Shown piece after piece: positions 20,103 to 32,077 of a DNA stretch of 64,000 bases (position 1 is the first letter of the stretch; every line of letters begins with the position of its first letter). The translations under genes were made by a program, and so were the position numbers. The notes beneath the pieces are model-generated. The model had not been told where the DNA came from. It saw nothing but the letters and a program-made list of their open reading frames with translations, and did no database searches. This stretch comes from Chloroflexi bacterium TSY (GTDB lineage Bacteria > Chloroflexota > Anaerolineae > Caldilineales > Caldilineaceae), in assembly GCA_019217005.1 (NCBI GenBank), contig JAHBNG010000004.1:186001-250000 (forward strand), written 5' to 3'.

Positions 20103-23100
20103 ATGTCCCAATTAAAAATACGGTTATTAAGTACGCCGCAGGTCATCTTGAATGACGTGCGGCTTTCTTTTGACTCGCGCAAAGCTGTGGCTCTGTTGGC
20201 ATATGCTGCAGTCACTGCTTCGCATCATACCCGTGATGAATTGGCCGCCCTCTTTTGGCCTGATGCAGATGCCAAACGAGCACGTGGGTCTCTGCGCACC
20301 ACTCTGTTCACCCTCAAAAAACAGCTAACCGGACCGTGGCTACACATTGAAGACGATCGCATCTTTTTTGATGCAGATGCCAATACTTGGATAGATGTGG
20401 TACGATTCCGCAAGCTGCTCGAAAAGGAAGAGAACCATTGTTTGCTGAATGATCCTGACAGGAATAATGGATTTGATGTCGACGAGATATCTTCGCTGGG
20501 CAAAGCAGTTGACCTCTATAGTGGAGATTTTTTGTCTGGTTTTAGTTTGCGCGGCAGCCCAGAGTTTGATGAATGGCAACTATTTGAGCGGGAGGATCTA
20601 CGGCGGACGCTGGCCGATGCGCTTCAGAGGCTAACCGCCTTTTATGCGGCCCAAAATGAGTTTGCCACAGCCATTCGTTATGCCCGCCGCTGGCTCAAGC
20701 TCGATACCTATCACGAACCAGCCCACCAAGAATTGATGAAGCTCTATGCCGCAACCGGTCAATGGTCAGAAGCGCGCCACCAATACCAAAACTGCCAGCG
20801 CATCCTGGCCGATGAGCTTGGTGTGCCTCCATCTCCAGAAACCGAGGCACTCTATGATGCCATTCGAACCAGGCAATTTCCCGCGACGGAAACATTCCTT
20901 TTAGCAGACCATCGCTCCGTTCAGGTCAAACCGAAAAATTACTCTCCGAGCCAGCCACCTCAACCCTCTTTGCCTCTCCCCCGCTTTTTGCAAACCGAGC
21001 CTACCGAAGAAACGCGGTCCACTTTTGTTGCACGTGAACTTGAGTTGGAGCGCATGGGTACATTTTTGGAGAAGGCGTTGGCTGGCAACGGACAGATTGT
21101 CTTCATCCGAGGTGATGCAGGCAGCGGCAAGACATCTTTGTTCAACGAATTTACCCGGCTCGCACAAACGCGTTCGGCCGATTTGGTCACCACCCTGAGC
21201 AACTGCAGCGCCTTTGGTGGCGTTGGTGACCCATATCTCCCTTTCCGCGAGATGTTGAATCAGTTGACCGGCGAACTCAACCATATTGGGTTGAGCAGAC
21301 AAGTAAACTGGGAAAACAGCCGTCGTCTCTGGAGCGTAATGCCAAATACCGTCGAGGCGCTGTTGGTTCAAGGAACCAATCTAATCGGTAGCATGGTGCC
21401 CGATAACCCACTGCTCATGCGCGTCGAAAACTATCTGAGTCAACAGACCGAGTGGCATCAACGTCTCCATCAGATAATTTCTTCGCAACAGGCCCTGGCA
21501 GCGCATCCGGGTCGTTTAGAACAGCAGCACATTTTCCAGCAGGCCACCAATGTACTCAATCACGTTGCGAGCGTCCGTCCACTCATGTTGGTGATTGACG
21601 ACCTACAATGGGCCGACGTTGCGTCGATTAACTTGCTCTTTCACCTGAGTCGACGCATCGCTTCCAGCCCGATTCTCATCGTTGGTGCCTATCGTCCAGA
21701 GGATGTTGCGCAGGGGCGTCCTGACAATCTCGCAAGGGGAGATGGTCGCCATCCGTTGGAGCCAGTTCTAAACAACCTCCAACGATATTGGGGAGATATC
21801 TGGGTAGATTTAGATGAGTTGGGAGAAGAGCGCGGTCAGCGTTTTGTTGATGCCCTGCTCGATGCTGAACCCAACGACTTGGATGAAGAATTTCGCCAAA
21901 CTGTCTATCAACGCACACGTGGACATGCGCTTTTTACCATTGAGCTACTCGAAATTCTCAAAGAACGGCAGCAGCTTTGGCGGGACGAATCGGGGCGTTG
22001 GGTGAGCGAACCGAATTTAGATTGGCATGTGGTGCCCATGCGTGTCGAAGGAGTTCTCAAGGAACGCGTTGGTCGGTTGTCCAAGCCGCTGCGTCGGACC
22101 TTGAATGTAGCCAGCGTTGAGGGCGAAGACTTTACAGCAGAAGTGGTAGCCCGCGTGGAGAAGGTCAGCGACTTGGTGATGGTCCGTCGACTCTCCAACG
22201 AACTCCATCAGACACATGATCTGGTCTATGAACAGGGCAGCACGCAAATCGATCAACAGTATCTCTCCCTCTATCGTTTCCGTCACAATTTGTTCCAACG
22301 TTACATCTATGATCATCTCACCGGACGCGAGCGGCTGACGCTCCATGCATCCGTGGGGTACACTCTGGAAGTGCTCTATGGCAGACGCACCGATGAAATC
22401 GCTGGCCAGTTGGGTTGGCACTTTGAAGCGGCCCAGATAAACGACAAAGCACGTCATTATCTCCACATCGCCGGCAAACAGGCTGCGGCGCAAGCGGCAA
22501 ACAACGAGGCTCTTGACTATTTTAATCGTGCCTTGTCGTTGACTCCCCTAGATGAACTGCCTCAACGCTCGGAACTGCTGATCGATCGAGAGGGTGTTTA
22601 TTCACTGTTGGGTGATCGAGAAGCACAACAAACAGATCTAGACATGTTGACGGACCTGATGGAACAGACTCAGCTCCCGCGGCTGCGGGAGAAAGTGCTG
22701 TTGCGGAAGGCCCAGATCGCCATTCTTCAGGGTAACTTTCAGGAAGCGGAGCCCTTATTGACAGAGGTGTCTGACTTGGCGGCGGAAAGCGAACACGAAA
22801 TTGATATGATAGCCGTCAATTCTTCCCGGGGCTATATGGCGGTACAGCAAGGGGACTATGAAGCGGCTGAACGCTTTCACAAAGAGATGTTATCCTTATG
22901 TCAGTCAATCGGGAACCGAGTACGAGAAGGACAAGCCCTTGGCTGGCTAGGCGTGATCACCCGCCATCAAGGAAACTTTACCCAAGCAATCGCCTATTAT
23001 GAACAGTGCCTCGCCATCTATCAAGAGACTGGCTATCGAAGGGGCGAAGGTGAAACATACGGAAATCTCGGCAATGTTTACAGCAACGTGGGGGACTATG

Positions 23101-24113
23101 ATCGGTCGCGGGCCTACCACGAGCGAGATTTAGCCATCTGCCGCGAAATTGGGGATCGACTGGGAGAAGGGCAAGTTTTATCCAATTTGGGTACTGGGTA
23201 TAGCATCCAAGGAAACCATGCAGCAGCTCTAGAATATCATCAAGAGTCATTGACCATCTTACGCGAAGTTGATTATGCGGTAGGCATTGCTTATTCATGT
23301 GTCAATGTTGCAACCGAATACCTCAATCTGAATAACTTTGATTCTGTGCCTTCTTTGTTGGAAGAGGCGTTGGCCATTGGGGCAAAAATAGACTCTCGTT
23401 TTATTCAAGCCCTCGCCCAGCTTACTTTCGGACGGCTCTATCTCCTCCTGGGGGACTATCGGGGTGCGAAAAGTCAGCTTGATTCATCTCGGACGATTTT
23501 TCAGGGGATGAACAACCGTGTTAAGGAAATGGAGGCACTGTTGGACCTGGGATATACAATCAGCAAACAGGGTGACCATGTATTAGCCCAAACCTATCTG
23601 CAGCAGGGACAATCAATCTGTCAGGAGATTGGAAATCGAGACGGTGCAGCCAAAGTTCTCCATACGCTGGCGGAGATTGCCTTTCAGAGAAACGATTACC
23701 AGGGAGCGGAGCAAGCATACCAAGAAGTGTTGACAATTTGGCAAACCTTAGAATTGCCTCACAAAGTAATACCAGCCTGGGCCGGATTGGCCGAAGTCAA
23801 GTTGGCTCAAGGGGACGTTGTACAGGCTCAATCGTATGTGGAACAGATATTAGAGTATATGGAAACGGATCCGAAACTGGATGCTGTGGTACATTGTATG
23901 AGGGTCCGTCTCATCTGCTATCGGGTCCTCTATGCGCTCCAAGACCGGCGCGCCGAAGTGTTTCTAGAGCGAGCCCATACGTTGTTGTCTGAACACGCTG
24001 CGAAAATTGGCGATGAGGCCCGGCGACAGTCCTATCTTGAGAACGTTCCTGAACATCGAGCTATTCTGGCACATTGGGCAGAGGTGGAAAGCAGAAGCAA
24101 CCTGGTCACATAA
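20103..24113 (+). CDS. BTAD-domain, AAA-ATPase, TPR transcriptional regulator (intact)
   Basis: 1336 residues from the ATG at 20103, preferred over an in-frame GTG at 20091 because GGAG lies 8-9 bases upstream. Order: winged-helix/OmpR-like DNA-binding segment (LKIRLLSTPQVILNDVRLSF), BTAD domain to about residue 265 (HEPAHQELMKLYAATGQWSEA, DELGVPPSPETEALYDAI), AAA/STAND ATPase about 305-680 and TPR repeats from about 780 to the end. The ATPase has Walker A FIRGDAGSGKTSLFNEF and Walker B LMLVIDDLQWADVA. The TPRs have repeated GxxYxxxGDYxxAxxY units such as NLGNVYSNVGDYDRSRAYHE. Such proteins sense a signal through the TPRs and activate nearby genes. It converges with the AT gene, overlapping its 3' end by 8 bases. 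It is the only regulator here without a lesion. Confidence 0.88.
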   Translation: MSQLKIRLLSTPQVILNDVRLSFDSRKAVALLAYAAVTASHHTRDELAALFWPDADAKRARGSLRTTLFTLKKQLTGPWLHIEDDRIFFDADANTWIDVVRFRKLLEKEENHCLLNDPDRNNGFDVDEISSLGKAVDLYSGDFLSGFSLRGSPEFDEWQLFEREDLRRTLADALQRLTAFYAAQNEFATAIRYARRWLKLDTYHEPAHQELMKLYAATGQWSEARHQYQNCQRILADELGVPPSPETEALYDAIRTRQFPATETFLLADHRSVQVKPKNYSPSQPPQPSLPLPRFLQTEPTEETRSTFVARELELERMGTFLEKALAGNGQIVFIRGDAGSGKTSLFNEFTRLAQTRSADLVTTLSNCSAFGGVGDPYLPFREMLNQLTGELNHIGLSRQVNWENSRRLWSVMPNTVEALLVQGTNLIGSMVPDNPLLMRVENYLSQQTEWHQRLHQIISSQQALAAHPGRLEQQHIFQQATNVLNHVASVRPLMLVIDDLQWADVASINLLFHLSRRIASSPILIVGAYRPEDVAQGRPDNLARGDGRHPLEPVLNNLQRYWGDIWVDLDELGEERGQRFVDALLDAEPNDLDEEFRQTVYQRTRGHALFTIELLEILKERQQLWRDESGRWVSEPNLDWHVVPMRVEGVLKERVGRLSKPLRRTLNVASVEGEDFTAEVVARVEKVSDLVMVRRLSNELHQTHDLVYEQGSTQIDQQYLSLYRFRHNLFQRYIYDHLTGRERLTLHASVGYTLEVLYGRRTDEIAGQLGWHFEAAQINDKARHYLHIAGKQAAAQAANNEALDYFNRALSLTPLDELPQRSELLIDREGVYSLLGDREAQQTDLDMLTDLMEQTQLPRLREKVLLRKAQIAILQGNFQEAEPLLTEVSDLAAESEHEIDMIAVNSSRGYMAVQQGDYEAAERFHKEMLSLCQSIGNRVREGQALGWLGVITRHQGNFTQAIAYYEQCLAIYQETGYRRGEGETYGNLGNVYSNVGDYDRSRAYHERDLAICREIGDRLGEGQVLSNLGTGYSIQGNHAAALEYHQESLTILREVDYAVGIAYSCVNVATEYLNLNNFDSVPSLLEEALAIGAKIDSRFIQALAQLTFGRLYLLLGDYRGAKSQLDSSRTIFQGMNNRVKEMEALLDLGYTISKQGDHVLAQTYLQQGQSICQEIGNRDGAAKVLHTLAEIAFQRNDYQGAEQAYQEVLTIWQTLELPHKVIPAWAGLAEVKLAQGDVVQAQSYVEQILEYMETDPKLDAVVHCMRVRLICYRVLYALQDRRAEVFLERAHTLLSEHAAKIGDEARRQSYLENVPEHRAILAHWAEVESRSNLVT

Positions 24114-24682
24114 TTTTGCCAATCAATTTGGTCAATACATTACCTGGCCCGATTTCAACGATCTCATCCACACCATTTTTCATTAAATATCGGATGGAAT
24201 CGGTCCAATTGACAGCATGCGTAATCTGGTCTGCGAGCAATTGCGTGATCGTGCCATCTATGTATGGGCGGGCACGTTTGAAATGACGGGTATCTTGATT
24301 GGCGAAAAGGTGAAATGCAGGATAAACGCTTCAAATTCACGCGGGCATCTGCCATCAGTCTGGAGTGAAAGGCGCCGCTGACGTTGAGCGGGATATAGCG
24401 GTCACACCCGGCTGACTCGAATGCCGATTGAGCTTGGAGAATCGCGCTTTTCGGCCCAGAGACAACGACTTGTGAGGGTGAGTTTAGATTGGCGATGTCG
24501 ACGGTCTGTAGGCTGTACTTGTTGATTGTGTCTCTGATTTCTTCCTCGGTCATGCCGATGATGGCGGCATGGCCGCCATCTCTGGCCTGCGCCATCAGTT
24601 CGCCCCGTTTCTTGACCAATCTGAGCCCCGTGGCAAAGTCAAATACACCAGCAGCAAAGAGGGCATTGTATTCACCCAGACT
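24106..24682 (-). pseudogene. C-terminal half of the second acyltransferase domain (AT2), cut off by a MITE
   Basis: Continues AT2 after the MITE: LGEYNALFAAGVFDFATGLR, KKRGELMAQARDGGHAAIIG, ANLNSPSQVVVSG and SGAFHSRLM (active-site His). These are hallmarks of malonyl-CoA acyltransferases of trans-AT systems. The frame is then lost twice by single-base deletions: before EFEAFILHFTFSPIKIPVIS (near 24335) and before ARPYIDGTITQLLADQI (near 24275). The true end, VEIGPGNVLTKLIGKIM, stops at 24106. The stop overlaps the convergent regulator gene. Without the upstream Ser-containing half this fragment cannot transfer acyl groups. Confidence 0.85.
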
Positions 24683-24897
24683 CAGTAGATCCAAATTTGG
24701 CGTTTTTGGCTATTTTCAGTCGAGATTGCAGGGATTTTGGAGTCATTTATTCAGATTTCGGTTACAGAAAACAACCTATTTCATATCTGAAAATCGCCCA
24801 AATCTAACGCAAAAACTAGATATCGACCGGCAAATTTGTATTTATGTCAACTGTTTAGCCAGAATTCTCTCTCAAAACCTGAAATTTGGATCTACTG
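24683..24897. mobile_element. MITE family A, copy 2, inside the AT2 active-site motif
   Basis: 215 bp, ends CAGTAGATCCAAATTT, with AGACT duplicated at 24678-24682 and 24898-24902. It is inserted between the codons of GHS and LGEY of AT2. Confidence 0.95.
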
Positions 24898-26225
24898 AGA
24901 CTATGACCGGCCACGTACTCCGGCGTTATGCCATCCTTGTCGAGCTGGTCGAGATAGCTCAATGCATTGACAACATAGAGGGCTGGTTGGGTAAATTGGG
25001 TTTGATTGAGCCGGTTCTCATTGTTGCGAAGACATAAGTCTGTAACCGAGTAGCCCAGTATGGCATCTGCTTCCTCGACCAGTTCTTTGTACGTGGCAAA
25101 GAGCCCCTCGCCCATCCCCTTTTTCTGCGACCCCTGGCCGGGAAATATGTAGGCAATACGACGATCCCCCAGAAAAGTTTTGTCCCATCTCCGCTTTGGA
25201 AGATCTGGTACGAAACTTTTCTGGGCAAGTATATGGCGCGCTTTTGCGTGGTGTTTATCGGGCCGCACAGGAATCTGGCGTTTCACTTTCTCGATGTTTT
25301 CCACCTCATTGCGATATTGGGTCATGATGGGAAAGATTGCCAGGTCTGCGGTGGTCCCATTGTAATAGCGCTTCGTGAAATTGGCGAGCGTACCGGTCGG
25401 CCCCAAATCGATATAGGTATCGTGACCGCCAGATCTGTTCAAATAGGCCAAGGCATTTTGAATTTGAATCGGTTGACGGACAATTTGCCAGAAGTACTCA
25501 TGCTGGACTTCGGTTACTTCTTTGCCATACAAGGATGAAATGAATGGAATCTGTGGTCTGTATATGGTGGCGGTCTCTAATCTGGCCCGAAAGACAGGAA
25601 ACGCCGGATCGATATTGGAGGAATGAAACCCGTGGGAGACTGGCAGATTCTGGAACATCACCCCCTTTTCCCTGAGGCAGTGGCCCATGTCCGCACAATT
25701 TTTGGCTGACCCAGCAATGACAAAATGTGTGTCGCCGTTGACGGCGACTAATTCGCATTTTGCCCTGAGCATCTCAGCTTCGTTGAGCAAATCTGGTTGC
25801 GCAAAAACGGCAAGAACTTGACCCGGTTCACAGGCTCTTTCAATAGAATCGGCTTGTTGAATCACTAATTCCAATGCTTGCTCATGGCTGAGGATGCCAG
25901 CCACTGCTGCTGCCGCGAATTCGCCCAAGCTTGCGCCAACGACGACATCGGGTTTGATGCCATGGTCGATTAGGGTGAATGCTAAGGCGCTTTCTACCAT
26001 GAAGATTGCGGGGTGCGTATGGCACGTTTGCGAAAACTCCTCAAACACTTTTTTGTCCTCGGCATACATCACGTCAACAATTGAGCATCCCGTCAACGTC
26101 CTGGCGAGCCGGTCAAATTCATTCAACCACCTGCGAAAGTGTTCGTCATGTTCATACAGTCCTCTGCCCATTTGATAATATTGAGCCCCTTGACCAGAGA
26201 ACATAAAAACATTTTTTTTACTCAT
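24855..26225 (-). CDS. Trans-acting tandem acyltransferase: AT1 plus N-terminal half of AT2
   Basis: Discrete acyltransferase protein expected to load extender units onto the AT-less PKS modules. The start is the ATG at 26225, overlapping the PKS-B stop as TAATG, so translation is coupled. AT1 spans about residues 5-300: [18 protein letters not shown], active-site [14 protein letters not shown] (Ser near 98) and [10 protein letters not shown]2 starts near residue 358 ([34 protein letters not shown]) but after AGHS, its active-site Ser, the frame enters the MITE and ends within 14 residues. In known trans-AT clusters one of two ATs is often an acyl hydrolase used for proofreading. AT1 could be that or a second loading enzyme; its GASLGE motif does not settle it. 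AT2 has the sequence style of malonyl-specific enzymes, so its loss should matter. Confidence 0.88.
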   Translation of the reverse strand: MSKKNVFMFSGQGAQYYQMGRGLYEHDEHFRRWLNEFDRLARTLTGCSIVDVMYAEDKKVFEEFSQTCHTHPAIFMVESALAFTLIDHGIKPDVVVGASLGEFAAAAVAGILSHEQALELVIQQADSIERACEPGQVLAVFAQPDLLNEAEMLRAKCELVAVNGDTHFVIAGSAKNCADMGHCLREKGVMFQNLPVSHGFHSSNIDPAFPVFRARLETATIYRPQIPFISSLYGKEVTEVQHEYFWQIVRQPIQIQNALAYLNRSGGHDTYIDLGPTGTLANFTKRYYNGTTADLAIFPIMTQYRNEVENIEKVKRQIPVRPDKHHAKARHILAQKSFVPDLPKRRWDKTFLGDRRIAYIFPGQGSQKKGMGEGLFATYKELVEEADAILGYSVTDLCLRNNENRLNQTQFTQPALYVVNALSYLDQLDKDGITPEYVAGHSLSRSKFQVLRENSG

Positions 26226-29200
26226 TATTGCCTTAACCATTCGCGTAATTTTTTGTTGACGATATCCTTGTTGAATAAGCTGAGGAAGTGTTTGCCGCCT
26301 TCCACCTCATAATAGACAGAGTCCTTAATTTGTTCATGCAGCCTGCGCGCAAATTTGGCGGGCATTAACTCATCATCGCCACCGCTTAACAGATATGTTT
26401 TGATGCGAATGTCGCTGGCCACGTCAAGATGGCGGAAGCGGGCGATCATCAGGAAATAGCGATCCATCACTCTTTGTACAGTTGTCCCCACGACGAACTT
26501 TTCCACGCGGCCTTCTTTGTGCCACTGCTGAATTGCCGGCATTTTCCGAACGAACGTCGGTAATCGTCGGTAATTGTCTCTAAACTCCTGGGCTGATTTC
26601 TGGGAAAACTCTTCGCCCGAAATCTGATACTCATCCGACGACCAGGAGATGGCCGTGGTGCTAACCAGAATCAACTTCTGGGCATGATCTGGGAATTCCG
26701 TTGCAATGGTCTGGGCCAGAAAACCCCCCAGAGACCAGCCAACAAACATTGCCTGGCTATGCGTCAAAAATTGGCTGGCGGCCAGCTTGTTGAGCACGTC
26801 AACGACGACCGTCGCCAAATCGCTAAAGCTGTGCATCTCATCGAGCCACTCACTCTGACCCATTCCCGGATAGTGAATGACCAACACTCGGTAATATTTG
26901 GACAAGAAGATGAGCTGCTGGATCCAAACAATGGCCGAAGAGTTAAACGGTGGCAAGAGAACCACGGTCTCGCCCTCGCCACAAGCAACCACCTCGATGG
27001 ATATGTTGTCTGGGATGCGCACGTCCATGCGTTGGATATCCAGCTTTCCCCCATGTTTTTTATACGACGCGATGTAGTCGCGCATGGGAATGGTGTCATC
27101 TTGAGTTTGGGGGTTGTCACCGCCAAATTTAAGGTTGCGGATATCGCCAATCTCTTCCATTTCATCTGGCGAGGGGATCGGTGTGCTGTCGGTTTCAGGG
27201 GTAGATGATTTGGGGTCAGTCAGATGTTCATCAACAATGTGATCGGTCAATTTGGCAACCGTGTTGTACTCAAACAGCACAAACATATCCAGATTTTGAT
27301 ATCGATTCGAGAGTTCAGCGTGGATACGCGATGCCATAATCGAGTCAATCCCGTAATCAGAGAATTCACCATGTTCATCAAAGTCGTCGGCTAATACACC
27401 CAGCACCCTTTCAAAGACGTGTAGAACATGTTGTCTGACAGTGTTGTGACCCGAATCCACTCCAGCTATTTGTCTGTCTACAATTTGTGTATCTTCCTGT
27501 GCGGCAAGATCTGCCGTGGTTGACTCAAGCCGCGCCAGCTCAACAATCTTATTTTTAAATCGGTATCCCGGCAGAACAACTTTGTCATAGTGCTCACTTA
27601 TATCGTCCCAATGGATGTCGTGGCCCTGAACCCACTGTTGCGCGACACTGGACAATTTCCGTTCATCAGCAAACTCGTCAAAGGAAATGCTCCCTGGAAT
27701 CTCGTTGAGTTGCTTTTCCACAATCCCAAAGATGATGTTTTTTCTGTTTGGGGATGCATCGTTTGTCTGGAGAAAATTGATGGTATCTTCCAGGGCATCC
27801 AACAGCGTATTCAGCCGCCCATCACAAACGACGGCCAACCGACATTTTTTTGTTGCCCTGCCCTGTTGCAGCGTCCCGGCGATATTGTTGACTGTCAATA
27901 CACTGTTGAAGATGTTTAGATTGGCGCTGGACAGATACACATAGGTATCTCGCACAATCTGGCGAAGCTGCTCTTTAGAGTCGGCGCTAAATGGGACGAG
28001 GTGGTATCTATTCTCTGCCGTTGCATCCTCCTCAATGGGCGAAGTTGAGTATTCTTCCAGAATCATATGTACATTTGTCCCGCCTGCGCCAAATGAGCTG
28101 ATGCTGGCTCGTCTGGAAGTCTGGTTTTCTCCGGAACGCCAAACGGCCAGGTCCCTTTGCACGTAAAATGGTGTATCGGCAAATTGGATGTTCTGATTGA
28201 CCCGCGGGCTGTGCATGAGGTTGGGGAAGAGGAGCTTGTTTTGGAACTGCAAGATGACTTTGGACAGTTGGGCAATGCCTGCCGCGGCTTCCAAATGCCC
28301 AATGTTGGATTTGACGGAGGAGACAGCACAATATTGGGTGTTCGACGTATAGTTGCGGAAGGCGTCCGTCAGGGCAGCAATTTCGATGGGATCACCCAGG
28401 GCTGTGCCTGTACCGTGACATTCGATGCACGATATAGTTGCGGGATCAATGCCCGAATTCTGAATCGCGTCTTTAATGATCGCACTCTGTGCTTCTGGAT
28501 TGGGCACCGTGAAACCATTGGTCCGGCCATCGTTGCCCGCCGACGCCCCTTTGATGACCGCCAAAATGTGATCGTTCTCTTGAATGGCTTGATCCAACCG
28601 TTTTAACAACACCAACCCAATCCCTTCCCCAGGCACATAGCCATCGCCGCCATCGGCGAAGGCGCGACATTTGCCATCGAGCGATAGAAAATTATATTCA
28701 CTCAGAAAAATGAACTTGCTGGGATGCAGGTTCAGGTTGACCCCTCCCGCCAGGGCCGTATCGCAGACCCCGTTTCGGATGTCGTTGTAGGCTTCAAAAA
28801 TTGCGTATAACGAAGAAGAACAAGCTGTATCCAAGGTGACGCTGGGACCGGTCAGGTTGTAGAAGTAGGAGAGTCGGTTGGCGTAAGTAAATGTCTGCGC
28901 GGTGAAGGGCAGATAGGTGCCATTGTGTTGGTTTCGTTCGGCAACGAGCTGTGGATACTCGTGAAAAGAAGCGCCGATATAGACGCCCGTCTGTGCGCTC
29001 TGACCTTCGACCCAAGTGAGCGGATTATAGCCAGCGCTTTCAAAACAGTGCCAGGCTTGTTGCAGCAACAGCCGTTCTTCGGGATGAGTGACCAAGGCTT
29101 CGCGGTATGAGATGTTAAAGTTCTCAAAATCAAACTCGTTGATGTGATTGATGAATCCACCCCATTTAGCCCGCATTTTGCCATTGTCATGGACGTCTCC

Positions 29201-31819
29201 CAAATAACTTGTGTAATCCCATCGCTCTTTGGGGATTTCCTCGATGCAATCCGCACCTCGCTTTAAATTCTCAAAGAACTCAGTCAGGTTATCGGCTTGC
29301 GGATATTGGCCGGAAATGCCAATGATGGCCACGTCATTTTCGGTCGTTGCCCGTTCACCGTCGACTCGGCTTGAGACGGCCACATGCAGTTTGTCGTTGA
29401 TTGTGCTCTGTAAAGACTCGTTTTGTTTGGGGATCTCTTCCGCCACAGAGGAAATTGATGGCACATTTGCAGGGTTCGCGGCTGTTTGATAGGCTGTGGA
29501 CAATTTCAACGTGTCGTGGGCCGAGAAATCATCTTTGTATTTGCCGAAAATCGTTTCGGCAATGCCGTGGATTGTGTTTGATGAGAAAAAGATCGATGGA
29601 TCTTTTTTGCCAATGATCGTTTCCAGATCGCCGACCAGCTTTGTGATGACAATGGAATCAAAGCCATAATTTTGCACTTCTTCATGGACATCTAACCGCT
29701 GCTTGGGGATGCCGGTGATCGTCGTAATGTTGTGCATCAAATAGTCAACGATCTGTTGAACCGTGCTTTCTTCCTCGACGGCAACTGCGGGAGATTCTGT
29801 CGATTCTTGGGTGGCAACGCCCCGGCTGCCAAGCAACCTTTCACAACTAAGATGAGCGGGTTCCGGCTCCTCAACCAGTGGTATGTTCGCATATTTTGCC
29901 GAAATCCAATACCGTTCTTTGGCAAACGGATAGGTCGGCAACGTGATGCGTGTTGGCCTCTGCTCTGGATACAGCGTCAGCCAATCCAGCTCCAACCCGC
30001 GCACCCAAAGCTGGGCGACTTTCTCCATTTTTCCCTTAACGAGCCATGTATCGACGAGCGTCTTCAAATCCTCATCAGCTTCAAAAAGTAGCACATCCTC
30101 TTTTCTGACCCGCCCGGAAATACAGCCATCAATGTTTTCTGAACCCACACTGAATGCCACAAGTTTCTCCTGGAGGTCAGCAATGGTACGCACACTAAAT
30201 ATGACACGGTGGTCCATCGCGGCGCGGCCCACTTGTAAAGTATAGGCAATTTCTTCTAGACGGTGTGCGGGCTGAGTCTCTGTGCCATTCTCGGAAGCGT
30301 GGGTCAAAAATGTGGCAAGATTTTGGCTCATTTGGCGCAAGCGATTTTCATCTTTGGCAGACAAGGGCACGAATGCTAAATTGAGATCGGCTGTCTGCCC
30401 AATCGATGTTGGCGGCTCTGGTGTTTGTGGCGGAATGTACTCCTCCACAACGACATGGGCATAAGAGCCGGAGAAGCCAAAGGAGCTGATGCCCGCACGT
30501 CGTGGCTGCGTTGTAGATTCCCACGGGATTGGCTCTCGGTTAATGTATAGAGGTGAATTTTCTAATTCGATGTAGGGATTCTGCTCCTTGAATCCAGGCA
30601 TGGCCGGTATTTGCCGATGCTGCATTTGCAAGATCGCTTTGACAACTCCCACCAGCCCTGCCGCCCCTTCCGCATGGCCGATGTGGGCTTTTGCTGACCC
30701 GATGGCGCAAAAATGTTCTTGATCCGTGAATTGTTGAAACGCTTTCTTTAAGGCGTTGATTTCAATCGGATCCCCCAACGGCGTTCCGGTGCCGTGGGCT
30801 TCAATATAGGTCAAGGTTGCGGGATCGAGGTTGACGCTTTCCCAGGCTTTCAAAATGACGTTCGCCTCGCCGCGCACGCTGGGCGCTGTGAGCGATGGTG
30901 TGTAGCCGCCGTGCAACGCGGCCGATCCTTTGATCACAGCGTGGATCCGGTCACCATCCGCTTCAGCTTTGCTGAGGGGTTTTAACAAGACCGAGACAAT
31001 GGCTTCGCCGGGAACATAGCCATCTGCAGCCGCGTCAAATGTGTGGCATCTGCCAGTTGGGGACAAGGCGCCGATGTTGCAAAAGTAGCGATGCCGAAAT
31101 GAGGATAAGATCAGGTTGACGCCTCCCACAAAGGCCATCTCACATTCGCGACTCCGGATGGCCGTGCAGGCCGCATGAAGTGCAAAGAGCGAAGAGGAGC
31201 AGGCGGTGTCGATGGGCATACTAGGCCCGGTCAAATCAAAGATAAATGAGGCTCGGTTGGCCAGAACTGAATAACTATTTCCCGTGCCCAAATAGGGATC
31301 GATGGGCAATCCCATCTCTTTGATTTTGTCTGCATAATCTTGAAAGCAGACCCCAACGAAAATGCCCGTATCGGTTCCCCTCATTTTGTCCGCGTAGCCG
31401 GTATCTTCGGCAGTGGTGTAAAGGCTCTGCAACAACAAGCGGAGTTGCGGAGCCATCCAGTCTGCTTCGTGAGGGGAAATGTTAAAGAAGGGGGCATCAA
31501 ACTTATCCACATCCTCGATAAAGCTGCCCCATTTGCAATAAATGGCGTCGGCGGCATCTGGATCAGGATCATACCATTTTTGGTAATCAAAACGATCGGG
31601 GGGGATTTCGGTAATCAAGTCCGTTTGGTGAAGCAGATTTTCCCAGAACTGATCCAAGTTTGATGACCCAGCAAATAGGCCGTCCATCCCAATAATGGCA
31701 ATATCGCCGTCGGACGTCTCCAGTCTAGATTGCTCTTCTGATAATCGGGATGAGACGGGCTGCAATATCCCTCCTGTTCCGTTTGATAGTTGCGTCTGCG
31801 AGCGCTGGACTTGATCCAA
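26225..31819 (-). CDS. Trans-AT PKS-B, C-terminal part: KS5-ACP6-KS6-ACP7-TE
   Basis: 1864 residues read from a TTG at 31819; it was part of one protein starting at 33500. Domains: KS5 about residues 38-460 ([27 protein letters not shown]), post-KS linker ending [12 protein letters not shown], and ACP6 with YGFDSIVIT near 718. KS6 spans about 828-1250 ([30 protein letters not shown]), and ACP7 has YGIDSIMAS near 1491. An alpha/beta-hydrolase thioesterase follows from about 1590 with nucleophile elbow [10 protein letters not shown] near 1695 and a C-terminal GGKHFLS histidine. There is no AT, KR, DH, MT or ER in these two modules, so each would leave the beta-keto group, and the TE would release the chain. 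The stop overlaps the AT start. Upstream the gene is cut by a MITE, so this part needs its own start. Confidence 0.9.
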   Translation of the reverse strand: MDQVQRSQTQLSNGTGGILQPVSSRLSEEQSRLETSDGDIAIIGMDGLFAGSSNLDQFWENLLHQTDLITEIPPDRFDYQKWYDPDPDAADAIYCKWGSFIEDVDKFDAPFFNISPHEADWMAPQLRLLLQSLYTTAEDTGYADKMRGTDTGIFVGVCFQDYADKIKEMGLPIDPYLGTGNSYSVLANRASFIFDLTGPSMPIDTACSSSLFALHAACTAIRSRECEMAFVGGVNLILSSFRHRYFCNIGALSPTGRCHTFDAAADGYVPGEAIVSVLLKPLSKAEADGDRIHAVIKGSAALHGGYTPSLTAPSVRGEANVILKAWESVNLDPATLTYIEAHGTGTPLGDPIEINALKKAFQQFTDQEHFCAIGSAKAHIGHAEGAAGLVGVVKAILQMQHRQIPAMPGFKEQNPYIELENSPLYINREPIPWESTTQPRRAGISSFGFSGSYAHVVVEEYIPPQTPEPPTSIGQTADLNLAFVPLSAKDENRLRQMSQNLATFLTHASENGTETQPAHRLEEIAYTLQVGRAAMDHRVIFSVRTIADLQEKLVAFSVGSENIDGCISGRVRKEDVLLFEADEDLKTLVDTWLVKGKMEKVAQLWVRGLELDWLTLYPEQRPTRITLPTYPFAKERYWISAKYANIPLVEEPEPAHLSCERLLGSRGVATQESTESPAVAVEEESTVQQIVDYLMHNITTITGIPKQRLDVHEEVQNYGFDSIVITKLVGDLETIIGKKDPSIFFSSNTIHGIAETIFGKYKDDFSAHDTLKLSTAYQTAANPANVPSISSVAEEIPKQNESLQSTINDKLHVAVSSRVDGERATTENDVAIIGISGQYPQADNLTEFFENLKRGADCIEEIPKERWDYTSYLGDVHDNGKMRAKWGGFINHINEFDFENFNISYREALVTHPEERLLLQQAWHCFESAGYNPLTWVEGQSAQTGVYIGASFHEYPQLVAERNQHNGTYLPFTAQTFTYANRLSYFYNLTGPSVTLDTACSSSLYAIFEAYNDIRNGVCDTALAGGVNLNLHPSKFIFLSEYNFLSLDGKCRAFADGGDGYVPGEGIGLVLLKRLDQAIQENDHILAVIKGASAGNDGRTNGFTVPNPEAQSAIIKDAIQNSGIDPATISCIECHGTGTALGDPIEIAALTDAFRNYTSNTQYCAVSSVKSNIGHLEAAAGIAQLSKVILQFQNKLLFPNLMHSPRVNQNIQFADTPFYVQRDLAVWRSGENQTSRRASISSFGAGGTNVHMILEEYSTSPIEEDATAENRYHLVPFSADSKEQLRQIVRDTYVYLSSANLNIFNSVLTVNNIAGTLQQGRATKKCRLAVVCDGRLNTLLDALEDTINFLQTNDASPNRKNIIFGIVEKQLNEIPGSISFDEFADERKLSSVAQQWVQGHDIHWDDISEHYDKVVLPGYRFKNKIVELARLESTTADLAAQEDTQIVDRQIAGVDSGHNTVRQHVLHVFERVLGVLADDFDEHGEFSDYGIDSIMASRIHAELSNRYQNLDMFVLFEYNTVAKLTDHIVDEHLTDPKSSTPETDSTPIPSPDEMEEIGDIRNLKFGGDNPQTQDDTIPMRDYIASYKKHGGKLDIQRMDVRIPDNISIEVVACGEGETVVLLPPFNSSAIVWIQQLIFLSKYYRVLVIHYPGMGQSEWLDEMHSFSDLATVVVDVLNKLAASQFLTHSQAMFVGWSLGGFLAQTIATEFPDHAQKLILVSTTAISWSSDEYQISGEEFSQKSAQEFRDNYRRLPTFVRKMPAIQQWHKEGRVEKFVVGTTVQRVMDRYFLMIARFRHLDVASDIRIKTYLLSGGDDELMPAKFARRLHEQIKDSVYYEVEGGKHFLSLFNKDIVNKKLREWLRQ

Positions 31820-31862
31820 AGAATTCGCATCTGAATTCTGAACAAAGAGTTCCTGCCATTCT

Positions 31863-32077
31863 CAGTAGATCCAAATTTGGCGTTTTTGGCTATTTTCAGT
31901 CGAGATTGCAGGGATTTTGGAGTCATTTATTCAGATTTCGGTTACAGAAAACAACCTATTTCATATCTGAAAATCGCCCAAATCTAACGCAAAAACTAGA
32001 TATCGACCGGCAAATTTGTATTTATGTCAACTGTTTAGCCAGAATTCTCTCTCAAAACCTGAAATTTGGATCTACTG
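31863..32077. mobile_element. MITE family A, copy 3, inside PKS-B
   Basis: 215 bp with ends CAGTAGATCCAAATTT. Flanks are ATTCT (31858-31862) and AGTCT (32078-32082), a 5-bp duplication with one later change. It lies in the linker between ACP5 and KS5. Restoring one flank gives the continuous reading IFSPDWQELFVQN. Confidence 0.92.

Noticed and set aside
26684..27208. 174-codon plus-strand frame in the TE region
   Set aside because: Antisense to the thioesterase; no start signal or domain.
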